DNA from: Solibaculum mannosilyticum
GTDB lineage: Bacteria > Bacillota > Clostridia > Oscillospirales > Acutalibacteraceae
NCBI RefSeq assembly: GCF_015140235.1
Contig: NZ_AP023321.1
Span: 124,001 to 188,000 of the forward strand
Length of the DNA: 64,000 bases
Direction of reading: 5' to 3'
Positions 45,959-54,718 of this stretch are shown here, in pieces. A program made the position numbers and the translations under genes. The notes under the pieces were generated by a model. The model searched no databases, had not been told where the DNA came from, and saw only the letters and a list, made by a program, of their open reading frames with translations. Position 1 is the first letter of the stretch; every line of letters begins with the position of its first letter.

Positions 45959-46528
45959 ATGAATACACCCAATAAACTAACGGTGCTTCGCATCGCCATG
46001 ACGCCCATTTTTTTATTTTTCCTGTTGGCGGATTTTATCCCCCACAACGCGTTGTTGGCGGCGGCGGTATTTGCCATGGCGTCCATCACCGACGCTGTGG
46101 ATGGAAAACTAGCCCGGCGGAACAATCAAATTACCACATTTGGCAAGTTCCTAGACCCGCTGGCGGATAAGATCCTAGTGACTTGTGCGCTGATCGGATT
46201 TGTAGAATTGGGACTTGTCAGCGCCTGGTTTGTGGTACTCATTATCGCCCGGGAATTTTTGGTTACCTCCCTTCGCCTGGTAGCGGCCGGCGGCGGAGAG
46301 GTCATAGCGGCCAACATCTGGGGCAAGATGAAAACAGTCAGCCAGATGGTGGCCATTATCACCATCATGCTGCTGGAGGAATTAAAGGTATTGTTACCAA
46401 CCGCCGGCGTACAGGCTACGGTTACGGTGGTGGATACCGTTCTGATCTCCATTGCCACGTTGGCTACGGTGATTTCCGGCGTGCAGTACATGTGGCAGTA
46501 TCGGGAACACATCAATACCACCAAATAA
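45959..46528 (+). CDS. pgsA: CDP-diacylglycerol-glycerol-3-phosphate phosphatidyltransferase
   Basis: This 189-residue membrane enzyme makes phosphatidylglycerophosphate, the precursor of phosphatidylglycerol and lipoteichoic acid anchor. The CDP-alcohol motif DxxDGxxAR(x8)GxxxDxxxD is complete: DAVDGKLARR..., GKFLDPLADK. Four or five membrane helices. The ATG at 45959 follows GGAGG; an ATG at 45947 overlaps that site. Confidence 0.94.
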   Translation: MNTPNKLTVLRIAMTPIFLFFLLADFIPHNALLAAAVFAMASITDAVDGKLARRNNQITTFGKFLDPLADKILVTCALIGFVELGLVSAWFVVLIIAREFLVTSLRLVAAGGGEVIAANIWGKMKTVSQMVAIITIMLLEELKVLLPTAGVQATVTVVDTVLISIATLATVISGVQYMWQYREHINTTK

Positions 46529-46576
46529 TCCTACAAAATCGGTATGTTTTTCTGCGGCTGTGGGATAGAAAAAGCG

Positions 46577-46605
46577 TTGTCAAGCGGATGCCATAGCGCT
46601 ATAAT
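46577..46605 (+). promoter_or_regulatory. Promoter for the T-box/cysE transcript
   Basis: TTGTCA 46577-46582, a 17-bp spacer and TATAAT 46600-46605. Confidence 0.7.
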
Positions 46606-46611
46606 AAGAAC

Positions 46612-46875
46612 ATAAGACAAAATGCGTGGAACAGGTAGAGTAACCCTGCCAGACCTGCATGAAAGAGACGGAGGCCACCGGCTGAAAGCCATCCGATGCA
46701 AAAGGCAGAGTGAAGTGCACCTGGGAGCACATGGGGGGAAGAGTTTTTTTAGGAGTATCCCCATGCGGCAGGCCGCCGTTACCGGCATCCCCGAATGAGT
46801 GATAAATTGGAGTGGAACCGCGGTTTAGCCGCCTCCGTTGCAGCATTTTCTGCGATGGAGGCGGTTTCTTGTTTT
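46612..46875 (+). promoter_or_regulatory. T-box leader (probably tRNA-Cys) with terminator
   Basis: TGGAACCGCGG at 46813-46823 is the T-box antiterminator sequence. A terminator follows: CCGCCTCCGTTGCAG pairs with CTGCGATGGAGGCGG, then TTTCTTGTTTT. A candidate specifier is TGC at 46716-46718 in GTGAAGTGCACC, a Cys codon in the sense of the downstream genes. Uncharged tRNA-Cys would stabilise the antiterminator and switch on cysE-cysS. The class is certain from the T-box sequence; the specifier codon is an inference from position. Confidence 0.88.
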
Positions 46876-46916
46876 AAGGGAAATCCCTTTGTCGCGGATC
46901 AGAAGGGAGAAGACTT

Positions 46917-47558
46917 ATGTTTAACCGCTTGAGAGAAGACATCGCCGCTATCAAGGAGAGAGATCCGGCCGCTCGTTCCGGTTTTGAAGTGTGGTTTTTA
47001 TACCAGGGCCTCAAAGCGGTGCGATCCCATCGCAGAGCCCACTGGTTTTACAAACGCAATATGCTGTTTTTAGCCCGCTGGATCAGCCAACGCAACCGTA
47101 AAAAGACCGGCATTGAGATTCATCCCGGCGCCAAAATTGGACGGGGTGTGCTCATCGACCACGGCATGGGTGTGGTCATCGGCGAGACGGCTGAGGTGGG
47201 AGACAATTGCACCATCTACCAGGGCGTCACCTTAGGAGGTACCGGCAAGGATACCGGAAAACGCCATCCCACCATCGGCAAAAACTGCATGATCGGCGCC
47301 GGCGCCAAGATTTTAGGTCCCATCAAGGTAGGGGACAACTGCAAAGTGGCGGCCAATGCGGTGGTGCTCAGCGATCTGCCGCCCGATAGCACGGCGGTAG
47401 GCGTACCGGCACGTGTGGTGCGCCGAGGGGGCAAAAAGGTAGTGGATCAGCTGGATCAGGTGCATATCCCAGATCCCGTGGCGCAGCAGATGTGCCGTCT
47501 GGAAACGGAGATTGGCAGATTGCGCCGTAAAATAGATAAATTGCATCACATCTCATGA
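46917..47558 (+). CDS. cysE: Serine O-acetyltransferase
   Basis: This 213-residue enzyme makes O-acetylserine, the substrate for cysteine synthesis. The N-terminal helical part is short, followed by the hexapeptide helix with [39 protein letters not shown] and [14 protein letters not shown]. Start after AAGGGAG. T-box control with cysS links precursor supply to tRNA-Cys charging. Confidence 0.94.
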   Translation: MFNRLREDIAAIKERDPAARSGFEVWFLYQGLKAVRSHRRAHWFYKRNMLFLARWISQRNRKKTGIEIHPGAKIGRGVLIDHGMGVVIGETAEVGDNCTIYQGVTLGGTGKDTGKRHPTIGKNCMIGAGAKILGPIKVGDNCKVAANAVVLSDLPPDSTAVGVPARVVRRGGKKVVDQLDQVHIPDPVAQQMCRLETEIGRLRRKIDKLHHIS

Positions 47559-47579
47559 GATACAGAAAGGAATAGAACT

Positions 47580-48986
47580 ATGAAATTATACAATACGTTA
47601 ACTCGCGAAAAGCAAGAATTCCAGCCCATGGGGGAGGAAGCCACCATCTACGCCTGCGGTCCCACGGTGTATAATTTTATCCACATCGGAAACGCCCGGC
47701 CGTTGTGCGTCTTTGATGTGCTGCGTCGCTACATGGCGTACCGCGGTATGCCGGTACGGTTTGTGCAGAATTTTACCGACGTCGACGACAAGATCATCAA
47801 TAAGGCAAACAGTGAAGGGGTTTCCTCCACCGAGATTGCCGAGCGGTACATCGCCGAATACTGGACCGATGCCGACGGCCTCAACATCCAGCGTGCCACC
47901 GTCCATCCCAAGGCCACCGAAAACATCGACGAGATTATCGATATTGTAAAGACGCTTATCGACAAGGGTTATGCCTACCAGAGCGGATCGGATGTCTACT
48001 TCAGGACCCTGAAGGATGAACATTACGGCAAGCTTTCCCATCAGCCCATCGAGGACTTGGAATCAGGGGCCCGCATCGACGTCAGCGACGTCAAAGAGGA
48101 TGCCCTGGACTTCGCCCTGTGGAAGGGGGCAAAGCCCGGGGAACCGGCCTGGGAATCCCCTTGGGGGATGGGACGGCCCGGCTGGCATATTGAATGTTCA
48201 GCCATGGCCCGCCGGTATCTGGGCAAGACCATCGACATCCACTGTGGCGGCGAGGATCTGGTGTTCCCCCATCATGAGAACGAGATCGCACAGAGCGAAT
48301 GCGCCAACGGCGCTCCCTTTGCCCGGTTCTGGGTGCACAACGGCTTTATCAATGTGGACAAACGGAAGATGTCCAAATCCCTGGGCAATTTCTTTACCGT
48401 CCGGGAGGTAGCTGAGAAGTTCGGGTATGAACCCATCCGGTATTTGATGGTGTCCTCCCACTACCGCAGCCCCATCAACTACAGCCTGGAGATTATGGAA
48501 CAGTGCGTAGCCGCATTGGATCGCCTCTACACCTGCCGGGATAACCTGAACTTTGCCTTGAAAAACGCTGTGGACGGTTCTGCCGACGCCGGACTTTTGG
48601 ATCGTCTTGGCCAGTACCGCAGCCGATTCTGCGCCGCCATGGACGACGATCTCAACACGGCCGACGCCATGGGCGTGGTGTTTGAGATGGTGCGGGACGC
48701 CAATACAACACTGGTCGGTGTGGACGGGGTGTCGAAACAGAGCGTGCAGGCCGCTTTGGATGCGCTGGAGGAGCTGACGGGCGTATTGGGCCTGCTGTAT
48801 GAACGGGGACAGGAAAGCGACGACGATCTGACAGCCCATGTAGAGGAGCTGATTGAAAAGCGCGCAAAGGCCCGCAAGGAGAAAAATTGGGCCGAGGCCG
48901 ACCGCATCCGGGATCAGCTGAAAGAGGAAGGCATTGTCTTGGAGGATACGCCGCAAGGTGTCAAATGGAGCAAAAAAACGGTATAA
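47580..48986 (+). CDS. cysS: Cysteinyl-tRNA synthetase
   Basis: This 468-residue class I synthetase has [17 protein letters not shown] with the HIGH-like loop and a zinc Cys, [14 protein letters not shown] with another zinc Cys, [10 protein letters not shown], and KMSKSLGN. The C-terminal domain ends in [19 protein letters not shown]. It lies 21 bp after cysE, in the same T-box unit. Confidence 0.96.
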   Translation: MKLYNTLTREKQEFQPMGEEATIYACGPTVYNFIHIGNARPLCVFDVLRRYMAYRGMPVRFVQNFTDVDDKIINKANSEGVSSTEIAERYIAEYWTDADGLNIQRATVHPKATENIDEIIDIVKTLIDKGYAYQSGSDVYFRTLKDEHYGKLSHQPIEDLESGARIDVSDVKEDALDFALWKGAKPGEPAWESPWGMGRPGWHIECSAMARRYLGKTIDIHCGGEDLVFPHHENEIAQSECANGAPFARFWVHNGFINVDKRKMSKSLGNFFTVREVAEKFGYEPIRYLMVSSHYRSPINYSLEIMEQCVAALDRLYTCRDNLNFALKNAVDGSADAGLLDRLGQYRSRFCAAMDDDLNTADAMGVVFEMVRDANTTLVGVDGVSKQSVQAALDALEELTGVLGLLYERGQESDDDLTAHVEELIEKRAKARKEKNWAEADRIRDQLKEEGIVLEDTPQGVKWSKKTV

Positions 48987-49005
48987 AATTTCGAGGGTTA
49001 TGATC

Positions 49006-49033
49006 TTGAAATTTAGGTATGTTGGTGTATAAT
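49006..49033 (+). promoter_or_regulatory. Promoter for the fruK-like gene
   Basis: TTGAAA 49006-49011, a 16-bp spacer and TATAAT 49028-49033. Confidence 0.6.
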
Positions 49034-49113
49034 AAAGAAAAGATTAAGAGGAATATGCCGTAGACCTTGTGCAGATAGTTGGAAGGTCCCGGCGTATGAG
49101 GGAGTGAACCGTT

Positions 49114-50049
49114 ATGTTGCCCAAGGTTTTGACTGTGACCCTCAATCCATCCATTGACGTCACCTTGTGGCTGGATCAGTTGGATACCGATATGGTCAAC
49201 CGCGTCAAGAGGGAGACCCGTCAGCCCGGGGGAAAGGGGATCAATGTATCCCGCGTGCTGACTCGATCGAGTATCCCGACCCTGGCCACTGGTATCGCTG
49301 GATTTGATAATCTCCACGCCATGACCTATGTACTGGGACGAGAAGGGGTCAAACATCGTTTTGTGAGGACGCTGGGAGATATCCGGGAGAATATTACTCT
49401 CCGGGTGGGCAAAGAGACCATCAAAGTCAACCGTGAAGGCCTTGAGTGTTCCCAAGATGATCTGGGAAAATTGATGCGCATCCTGAGGGAGGAGATTCAT
49501 CCAGGGGACTTTTGCGTCTTTGGAGGAAGCTTACCCCAAGGCGTCGGGTTTGAGGATGTGAAAGCCTTGACTCAGGAGGCCCAGTCGGTAGAAGGCATTG
49601 TGGCAATTGATACCGATTGTCTCACATTGGATCAATTAAGCGAGATAAAACCGTGGCTGATTAAGCCCAACGCAGGGGAATTCTGCCGATTGGTTCAAGC
49701 GGAGCCGGAGACGCCGGAGGAAATGCTCTCTTATGGCAAACAGGTATTGGATTGTGGTATATCGGTGGTACTGCTGAGCCTCGGCTCAGAGGGTATGCTG
49801 GGCATCACCAAGGATCAAGCGATATTGGCAAAGGTTCCAGCGGTGGAGGCCCAATCCACGGTAGGGGCAGGGGATTCTTCCTTGGCGGGATTCTTGGCAG
49901 CCCATATCCGAGGCCTGAGCTTTGACGAATGCGTGCGTTTGGCAGCTGCTTATGGGACGGCGTCGGTCACCGACCAATCGGCTGAATTGGCTTATCCCAA
50001 CCGTGCCGCTGAATATTATGGGCGCATTACCATTACGCAGCTGCAATAG
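49114..50049 (+). CDS. fruK: 1-phosphofructokinase-family kinase (FruK/LacC-like)
   Basis: This 311-residue PfkB-family kinase has the tagatose/1-phosphofructokinase start TLNPSIDVTLWL, RQPGGKGINVSRVL, and the C-terminal STVGAGDSSLAGFLAAH with catalytic Asp. No PTS genes are next to it, so the substrate (fructose 1-phosphate or tagatose 6-phosphate) is not settled. GAGGGAG precedes the ATG. Confidence 0.85.
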   Translation: MLPKVLTVTLNPSIDVTLWLDQLDTDMVNRVKRETRQPGGKGINVSRVLTRSSIPTLATGIAGFDNLHAMTYVLGREGVKHRFVRTLGDIRENITLRVGKETIKVNREGLECSQDDLGKLMRILREEIHPGDFCVFGGSLPQGVGFEDVKALTQEAQSVEGIVAIDTDCLTLDQLSEIKPWLIKPNAGEFCRLVQAEPETPEEMLSYGKQVLDCGISVVLLSLGSEGMLGITKDQAILAKVPAVEAQSTVGAGDSSLAGFLAAHIRGLSFDECVRLAAAYGTASVTDQSAELAYPNRAAEYYGRITITQLQ

Positions 50050-50087
50050 GAAAGACAGATTTCCTGGAGAATAGGGATCATAAAAGG

Positions 50088-50136
50088 AAAAGGACATGGT
50101 AGACTTTGTGAGTAAGGCTTACCATGTCCTTTTTCC
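50088..50136 (+). terminator. Strong terminator after fruK-like gene
   Basis: AAAAGGACATGGTA 50088-50101 pairs perfectly with TACCATGTCCTTTT 50120-50133, with a T-run. Confidence 0.9.
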
Positions 50137-50187
50137 ATAGGGATGTATTTAGAATGGCGGCGAATGCCGCAGGAGGAGAGCGATGAA

Positions 50188-50391
50188 TTAAGCGGCTCGT
50201 TTGGATACGCGGGGGCGTTGGATATGCGTGCTGCGATTTTTCGGTACACGGAACCGGCGACAGAAATGCTTCCATCGACGAAGCATCCGTCTCTCAAACA
50301 ATACGACACGCTGTTCAAAGAGAAAGCCCATGCCGATCCCAAGGATGACCAGTACTTCCAATATCGTTTGAAGGGTTTGCCCGATTGTCAT
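50188..50391 (-). CDS. Small membrane protein, possibly SOS-induced
   Basis: This 67-residue protein has one N-terminal hydrophobic helix (TLQTILEVLVILGIGMGFLF) and a very basic tail (RRMLRRWKHFCRRFRVPKNR). The ATG at 50391 follows GGGGG. A LexA-like box lies about 45 bp upstream. The size and layout resemble SOS-induced division inhibitors or small membrane toxins (YneA/SosA, TisB type), but there is no sequence match that I recognise. A frame on the other strand here is weaker. Confidence 0.55.
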   Translation of the reverse strand: MTIGQTLQTILEVLVILGIGMGFLFEQRVVLFERRMLRRWKHFCRRFRVPKNRSTHIQRPRVSKRAA

Positions 50392-50435
50392 AATGAATTC
50401 CCCCATTTAAATTAGAATTTTTGTTCACCAATAGT

Positions 50436-50449
50436 ATAACATATGTTCG
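50436..50449 (-). promoter_or_regulatory. LexA/DinR-like box upstream of the small membrane gene
   Basis: On the minus strand the sequence is CGAACATATGTTAT; the Gram-positive LexA box is CGAAC-N4-GTTCG. Twelve of 14 positions match and the 5' half is perfect. TTTGTCGAAC, of which the box start is part, recurs 44 bp upstream (complement of 50490-50499). TATACT overlaps the box end and could be the -10. Confidence 0.5.
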
Positions 50450-50565
50450 ACAAAAATGGAAGAGAGAAAGAACAAATTTTTGAAATTTAGTTCGACAAAG
50501 ATGTCAGGACTATCTTTAGTGAAATTGTATGTTTTGAGAAGGGATAGTTAACTCTGCTATCTCAA

Positions 50566-51162
50566 TAGAAGGGAAGGATACCGAGCTGCAATAAGTTGCG
50601 TTTAGGAAAACAAGTAAAGGCGAAGTGGAGGGAGGTACTGCCCCCAAGAAAGCCCGGCGCCTTCCCCAGAAAGGGAAAAGATACCGGGCTGTCATAAGTT
50701 CTGTTTGAGAAAACAAGTACGGGCGAAGTAGAGGGGGGGTACTGCCCCCAAGAAAACCCGGCGCCTTCCCCAGAAAGGGAAAAGATACCGGGCTGTCATA
50801 AGTTGTGTTTGAGAAAACAAGTACGGGCGAAGTGGAAAGGGGTCACTGCCCCCAAGAAAGCCCGGCGCCTTCCCCAGAAAGGGAAAAGATACCGGGCTGT
50901 CATAAGTTCTGTTTGAGAAAACAAGTACGGGCGAAGTGGAAGGGGGTACTGCCCCCAAGAAAGCCCGGCACCTTCCCCAGAAAGGGAAAAGAAACCGGGC
51001 TGTCATAAGTTGTGTTTGAGAAAACAAGTACGGGCGAAGTGGAAGGGGGTACTGCCCCCAAGAAAGCCCGGCACCTTCCCCAGAAAGGGAAAAGAAACCG
51101 GGCTGTCATAAGTTGTGTTTGAGAAAACAAGTACGGGCGAAGTGGAAGGGGGGCACTGCCCC
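50566..51162. repeat. Tandem array of a 103-104-bp repeat, about 5.8 copies
   Basis: Full units start at ATAAGTT 50591, 50694, 50798, 50902 and 51005; a last partial unit starts at 51108 and runs into the stop codon of the next gene, and a partial one precedes 50591. Each carries GGGGG-TACTG-CCCCC-like and AGCCCGG...CCGGGCT hairpins. Units differ at few positions and the later ones are closer to each other. Spacing and structure are not CRISPR-like. No gene on either strand is supported; long minus-strand frames are a by-product of the repeat. Confidence 0.95.
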
Positions 51163-52404
51163 CTAAGAGAGATCTAGCTGGTCTTTGGAATAAGATCCAT
51201 CGGGATTATAATAAATCACCGACTGGATACCGCTGCTGGTCAGAGCATCCACTTGTTCCTCTACTTGACTATCGGACATATCGTAAGCCTGTACCCATCC
51301 CCACAAAGTTGTGGATGAACCGGCGTTTGCTTCAGCAGCATCAGCTACAGCCTCCACCACTTCGGCCACTTGATTGGACGGGTCGTCAAAGGTCTCGCCG
51401 GAAATGGTAATGTCTTTGCCAAGCTCTCCCGGCATACAATTTACAGCGGCAGTTTTTGCGCCAAAGGTCAGGGGATTGCCGTCACCGTAAATGGAACTGG
51501 TTTCACCAGCAGCCACATTACCAGGGCACGATAAGATCATCTCAGCTCCTTTGGCCTGCAAAGCGTCCTGCATTTTTTCCACAAAGGTACTTAATGCTTC
51601 TTCCCGGGATATGGTCTCAGCTTCTTTGCCGTAATAAGCGGTACTGCCGCCCTTGTCGGGGAACTGGACCCCTTCCAGCATAATTTGTTCAAAGCCCATA
51701 TCAACCGCTTCAGAAGCGATATCGATGAGATACTGAGCAGCCACATCGGAATAAGGATTGAGCCAGGACTTACCGCCGTTTGCCTTGGAGGCATCCAGCC
51801 AAGTCAACTGGGGATTCGGTTTATACTGGATGGCCCCCGCACGGATGGCCAATTTCGCAATAGGATCTTTAAAGCAGACCATCCGGCCGATGGGCTGGAT
51901 GCCCGCATCCTTCAGATCGGTCAATGCGGCCATCAGATCAGGAGCATCGTCAGCCACAGCGCCGGCTGTTTTGGGAGCCTCTAGGTTGGAGGCATAGGTT
52001 AAAGTGCCGTCCTCCAATTTAATATCCACCACTACGGCGTTGACGCCGGTCTCTTTGGCCAGAGCGATAAAGGAATCGAGGTCCTTCCCCGTGAGGGTAT
52101 CCAGCGGCAGCCAAACGGCTTTTGTGCCGGTGACCTGGGTTTTGGAGGGTTCCGATGACGCAGCGGAAGAAGCAGAAGGCTGGGATGAAACCGGAGTCTG
52201 CGATGAGGCAGGGGCTTCACTTGAGACATCCCCTACAGAGGAAGAGGGTTCCGACGACGTAATATTCTTAAAAAAGTTCATCACCGGGCCGGCTACACTG
52301 TATCCCACAAAGACCAGGACGATACACACCACAACCAATAAGATCCAACGGAAGGGGTGACGTTTCTTGCGGTACATGGTACGTCTACGGCGAATTTTAT
52401 CCAT
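51163..52404 (-). CDS. Membrane-anchored DUF4015-type putative glycoside hydrolase
   Basis: This 413-residue protein has an N-terminal membrane helix (HPFRWILLVVVCIVLVFVGY), a Ser/Pro/Ala-rich linker (about 55-90), and a TIM-barrel-like domain of the DUF4015/YggR-type (COG1306) group: KAVWLPLDTLTGKDLDSFIA, VNAVVVDIKLEDGTLTYAS, IGRMVCFKDPIAKLAIR and WLNPYSDVAAQYLIDIASEA. Its extracellular location and fold suggest a wall-associated hydrolase, but activity is unproven. The ATG at 52404 follows GGAGATGAG. Its stop abuts the repeat array. Confidence 0.82.
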   Translation of the reverse strand: MDKIRRRRTMYRKKRHPFRWILLVVVCIVLVFVGYSVAGPVMNFFKNITSSEPSSSVGDVSSEAPASSQTPVSSQPSASSAASSEPSKTQVTGTKAVWLPLDTLTGKDLDSFIALAKETGVNAVVVDIKLEDGTLTYASNLEAPKTAGAVADDAPDLMAALTDLKDAGIQPIGRMVCFKDPIAKLAIRAGAIQYKPNPQLTWLDASKANGGKSWLNPYSDVAAQYLIDIASEAVDMGFEQIMLEGVQFPDKGGSTAYYGKEAETISREEALSTFVEKMQDALQAKGAEMILSCPGNVAAGETSSIYGDGNPLTFGAKTAAVNCMPGELGKDITISGETFDDPSNQVAEVVEAVADAAEANAGSSTTLWGWVQAYDMSDSQVEEQVDALTSSGIQSVIYYNPDGSYSKDQLDLS

Positions 52405-52598
52405 AAGTAGCTCATCTCCAATTACGAAGGAATCACAGAAGTCCAAAAGGTTTTCAAAGGGAAGGCTGGAAAGAAACATCATTCGACAAGGTCAATGTTT
52501 TCCATCCTGATTTTGCCCTCTTGCATTGTGGAGGGGTATGGCATATCATGACACTAGGGAGATCGTTTCCCAAACCAAAGAAATGGGGCTGTTGTCAT

Positions 52599-53186
52599 TT
52601 GAAGATCGAGTTATGTGGGGAAGACAGGCTGCGGATCACCCTAAACCAGGCCGATCTGGAGCAGCTGTCCATCTCCTTTGAGGAGCTGGACTACGGCCGG
52701 ATGGAGACCAGACGCATCATCTGGGAACTGCTGGATGAAGCCAATCGCCGTACCGGGTTCGACAGCTCAAAAGGGAAATTGCTCATCGAGGCCATGCCGC
52801 TGTTGGACGGCGGATGTGTTCTGTATTTCACCATCCTCCCCCGGGAGTACGATCAAAAGAACCGGCCGAAGAAGCTGCATCTGCGCCGGCTGGGCGGACC
52901 GTACGTCTATGAGTTCCAGGGGGCCGACGAGCTGATGAGCGTATGCTCCCGCCTTTCCCGGGAATATCCGGACGCCATTCCAAAGAGCACTGTCTATCAG
53001 ATGGATCACTCTTATCGCCTGGTGATCTACACCAGGGAGGACACCTGCAAGACTTGTGCGCCTCTGCTCAGCGAATACGGAAGTCCCGCCGGAGAGGGAA
53101 GCGCTGCCGCGGCATTTGCGGCCGAACACGGAAAAATGCTTGCCGAAGGGGATGCCGTCAGTCAGATTGGACGTCATCTCTCCTAA
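52599..53186 (+). CDS. mecA: Adaptor protein MecA family
   Basis: This protein of about 195 residues matches the MecA/NegA layout: N-terminal substrate-binding segment MKIELCGEDRLRITL (TTG 52599) and ISFEELDYGRMETRRIIWEL, a C-terminal ClpC-binding half with YEFQGADELMSVCSRL and TVYQMDHSYRLVIYTR. It delivers proteins to ClpCP. An alternative ATG at 52548 has GGAGGGG 11 bp upstream, but family starts argue for 52599. Confidence 0.82.
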   Translation: MKIELCGEDRLRITLNQADLEQLSISFEELDYGRMETRRIIWELLDEANRRTGFDSSKGKLLIEAMPLLDGGCVLYFTILPREYDQKNRPKKLHLRRLGGPYVYEFQGADELMSVCSRLSREYPDAIPKSTVYQMDHSYRLVIYTREDTCKTCAPLLSEYGSPAGEGSAAAAFAAEHGKMLAEGDAVSQIGRHLS

Positions 53187-53592
53187 AAGGTACGCGCGAT
53201 ACACAGCGTGTCCTTTCCATATTGTAGGATGGTAAGAGGTAAAAAATTCCGGCCGAAGGAAATTTTTTCTAATCTGCCTGCGGGAATTTAGAAAAAGTTC
53301 CTCCGGCAATCTCAGCTTAAGGCCGATGGATGAAAAATATTTGCCGGTCTTGTCAACATACGTTGAAAACGTAGAAATGCTTTGCGTCTTGCTGTTTTAT
53401 CTGGAATGAAACTTCAGATATTTCCAACGCAATTCCCATTTAAAACGTGAGATATCCCATTGCAGCAAGCGCTGTATGACAATGAAATCAAAAAGACGAA
53501 ATAGTTTCCCTGGAGTTACACAAAAACAAGGCGCCTGGCCTAAGAACCCAGGTGCTTTGTTTTCTGTTAGAATGATGGATGGAAGTACTGCT
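53187..53592. other. Intergenic region, no gene; convergent terminator at its end
   Basis: This 405-bp, fairly A+T-rich stretch holds no supported gene. AAAAAATTCC and GGAAATTTTTT near 53239-53268 form an inverted repeat. At 53524-53563 AAACAAGGCGCCTGG pairs with CCAGGTGCTTTGTTT, a terminator that can serve both mecA and the opposing rpe. Confidence 0.6.
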
Positions 53593-54246
53593 TTAGGCGC
53601 GGCCGGAACGCAGCTTGCGGATGGTGGCTTTTGGATCGTCGCTGTAAAACACAGCGGTACCCGCTACTAAGATGTTGGCCCCAGCGGCGATGGCCAAGGG
53701 TGCGGTATTGACATCCACCCCGCCGTCCACCTGGATATCCAAGGGGAGGCCGAACTGGTCAGCCCATTGACGCAGCGTACGGATTTTAGGAAGCATATCG
53801 GTCATAAAACTCTGGCCGCCAAAACCGGGTTCCACCGTCATGACAAGAACCATATCCAGTTTATCCAAATAAGGATAAACCGCATCCACAGGGGTGCCGG
53901 GTTTTACGGAAAGCGCACATTTGACGCCTCGATGGCGCAGTTGTTTTAAAGCTTCGTCGGCGGAGGGGCATTCCGCATGGACCGTTACCATATTGGCGCC
54001 GGCATCCACAAAGGCGTCCACATACCGATCTGGTTCACTGATCATCAGATGGACGTCAAAAGGCAGTTTTGTCACTTTGCGCAGGCAATAGACCACCGGA
54101 GCGCCGATGGTGATATTGGGAACGAAATGGCCGTCCATCACGTCGATGTGCAGCAGATCTGCACCAGCCAATTCCATCCGCCGGGCTTCCTGACCCAGGC
54201 AGGCAAAATCGGCCGATAAAATAGAGGGAGCAATTTGGATGTTCAA
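53593..54246 (-). CDS. rpe: Ribulose-phosphate 3-epimerase
   Basis: This 217-residue TIM-barrel enzyme interconverts ribulose and xylulose 5-phosphate. APSILSADFACLGQEA, LHIDVMDGHFVPNITIGAPV (metal ligands), FDVHLMISEPDRYVD and the phosphate-binding end DGGVDVNTAPLAIAAGANIL are all present. TTG 54246 follows GGAGG at 7 bp; the ATG at 54261 overlaps that ribosome site. Confidence 0.93.
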   Translation of the reverse strand: MNIQIAPSILSADFACLGQEARRMELAGADLLHIDVMDGHFVPNITIGAPVVYCLRKVTKLPFDVHLMISEPDRYVDAFVDAGANMVTVHAECPSADEALKQLRHRGVKCALSVKPGTPVDAVYPYLDKLDMVLVMTVEPGFGGQSFMTDMLPKIRTLRQWADQFGLPLDIQVDGGVDVNTAPLAIAAGANILVAGTAVFYSDDPKATIRKLRSGRA

Positions 54247-54436
54247 ATTCGAATCCTCCATCCGAAAAAAGGTTGATGGAAAGAAGCCTGCAAGCGCCTT
54301 CCGCTGGGAAGGGACACAGGGTTCTACTTACAACAATAATGATAAACCAATCGTGCCAAAAGGTCAACAGGCGGCCTGAGCTTTTGTGTCGGACGAAAGG
54401 GGAAAAAAGAATTTTCAGGAATTGCAGGAAAAATAC

Positions 54437-54465
54437 TTGACGATAAAGCAAAGTTATGATAATAT
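54437..54465 (+). promoter_or_regulatory. Promoter for tRNA-Arg
   Basis: TTGACG 54437-54442, 17 bp, TAATAT 54460-54465, 39 bp before the tRNA. Confidence 0.6.
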
Positions 54466-54504
54466 AATGAGGCACTCTTCACAGAGTGTTTTTCAATTGG
54501 ATAT

Positions 54505-54581
54505 GCGCCCATAGCTCAATCGGATAGAGCGTTTGGCTACGGACCAAAAGGTTGGGGATTCGAGTTCTCCTGGGCGCGCCA
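54505..54581 (+). tRNA. tRNA-Arg (anticodon ACG)
   Basis: Acceptor GCGCCCA pairs with TGGGCGC, followed by G and encoded CCA. The anticodon loop CTACGGA carries ACG (read as ICG). T-arm GGATTCGAGTTC-type loop. 77 nt. Confidence 0.95.
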
Positions 54582-54612
54582 AAAGGCTGCACAGTTTGTG
54601 TAGCCTTTTTCT
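54581..54612 (+). terminator. Terminator of tRNA-Arg
   Basis: AAAAGGCTGCACA pairs with TGTGTAGCCTTTT around GTT, with a T-run (54600-54612). Confidence 0.85.
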
Positions 54613-54718
54613 TTTGTTCAAAAATGATGGAAATATCCTTTTTCGTCTTTTGCCAGCTGGGATTTTATGGTATACTTATGGATGAACGATATGAGACATA
54701 GACCCATAGGAGGCGATG

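Noticed and set aside
50143-50415. Plus-strand 90-codon frame opposite the small membrane gene
   Set aside because: No ribosome site, and no recognisable protein character; the minus-strand frame has a strong ribosome site, a membrane helix and an upstream box.
50516-51130. Long minus-strand reading frames in the tandem array
   Set aside because: They arise from the 103-bp repeat itself and repeat each other (MFSQTQLMTARFLFPFWG-type starts), have no ribosome site, and show no protein-like pattern.
50566-51162. CRISPR array
   Set aside because: Units are 103-104 bp and continuous; no short repeat alternates with unique spacers, and no cas genes are nearby.
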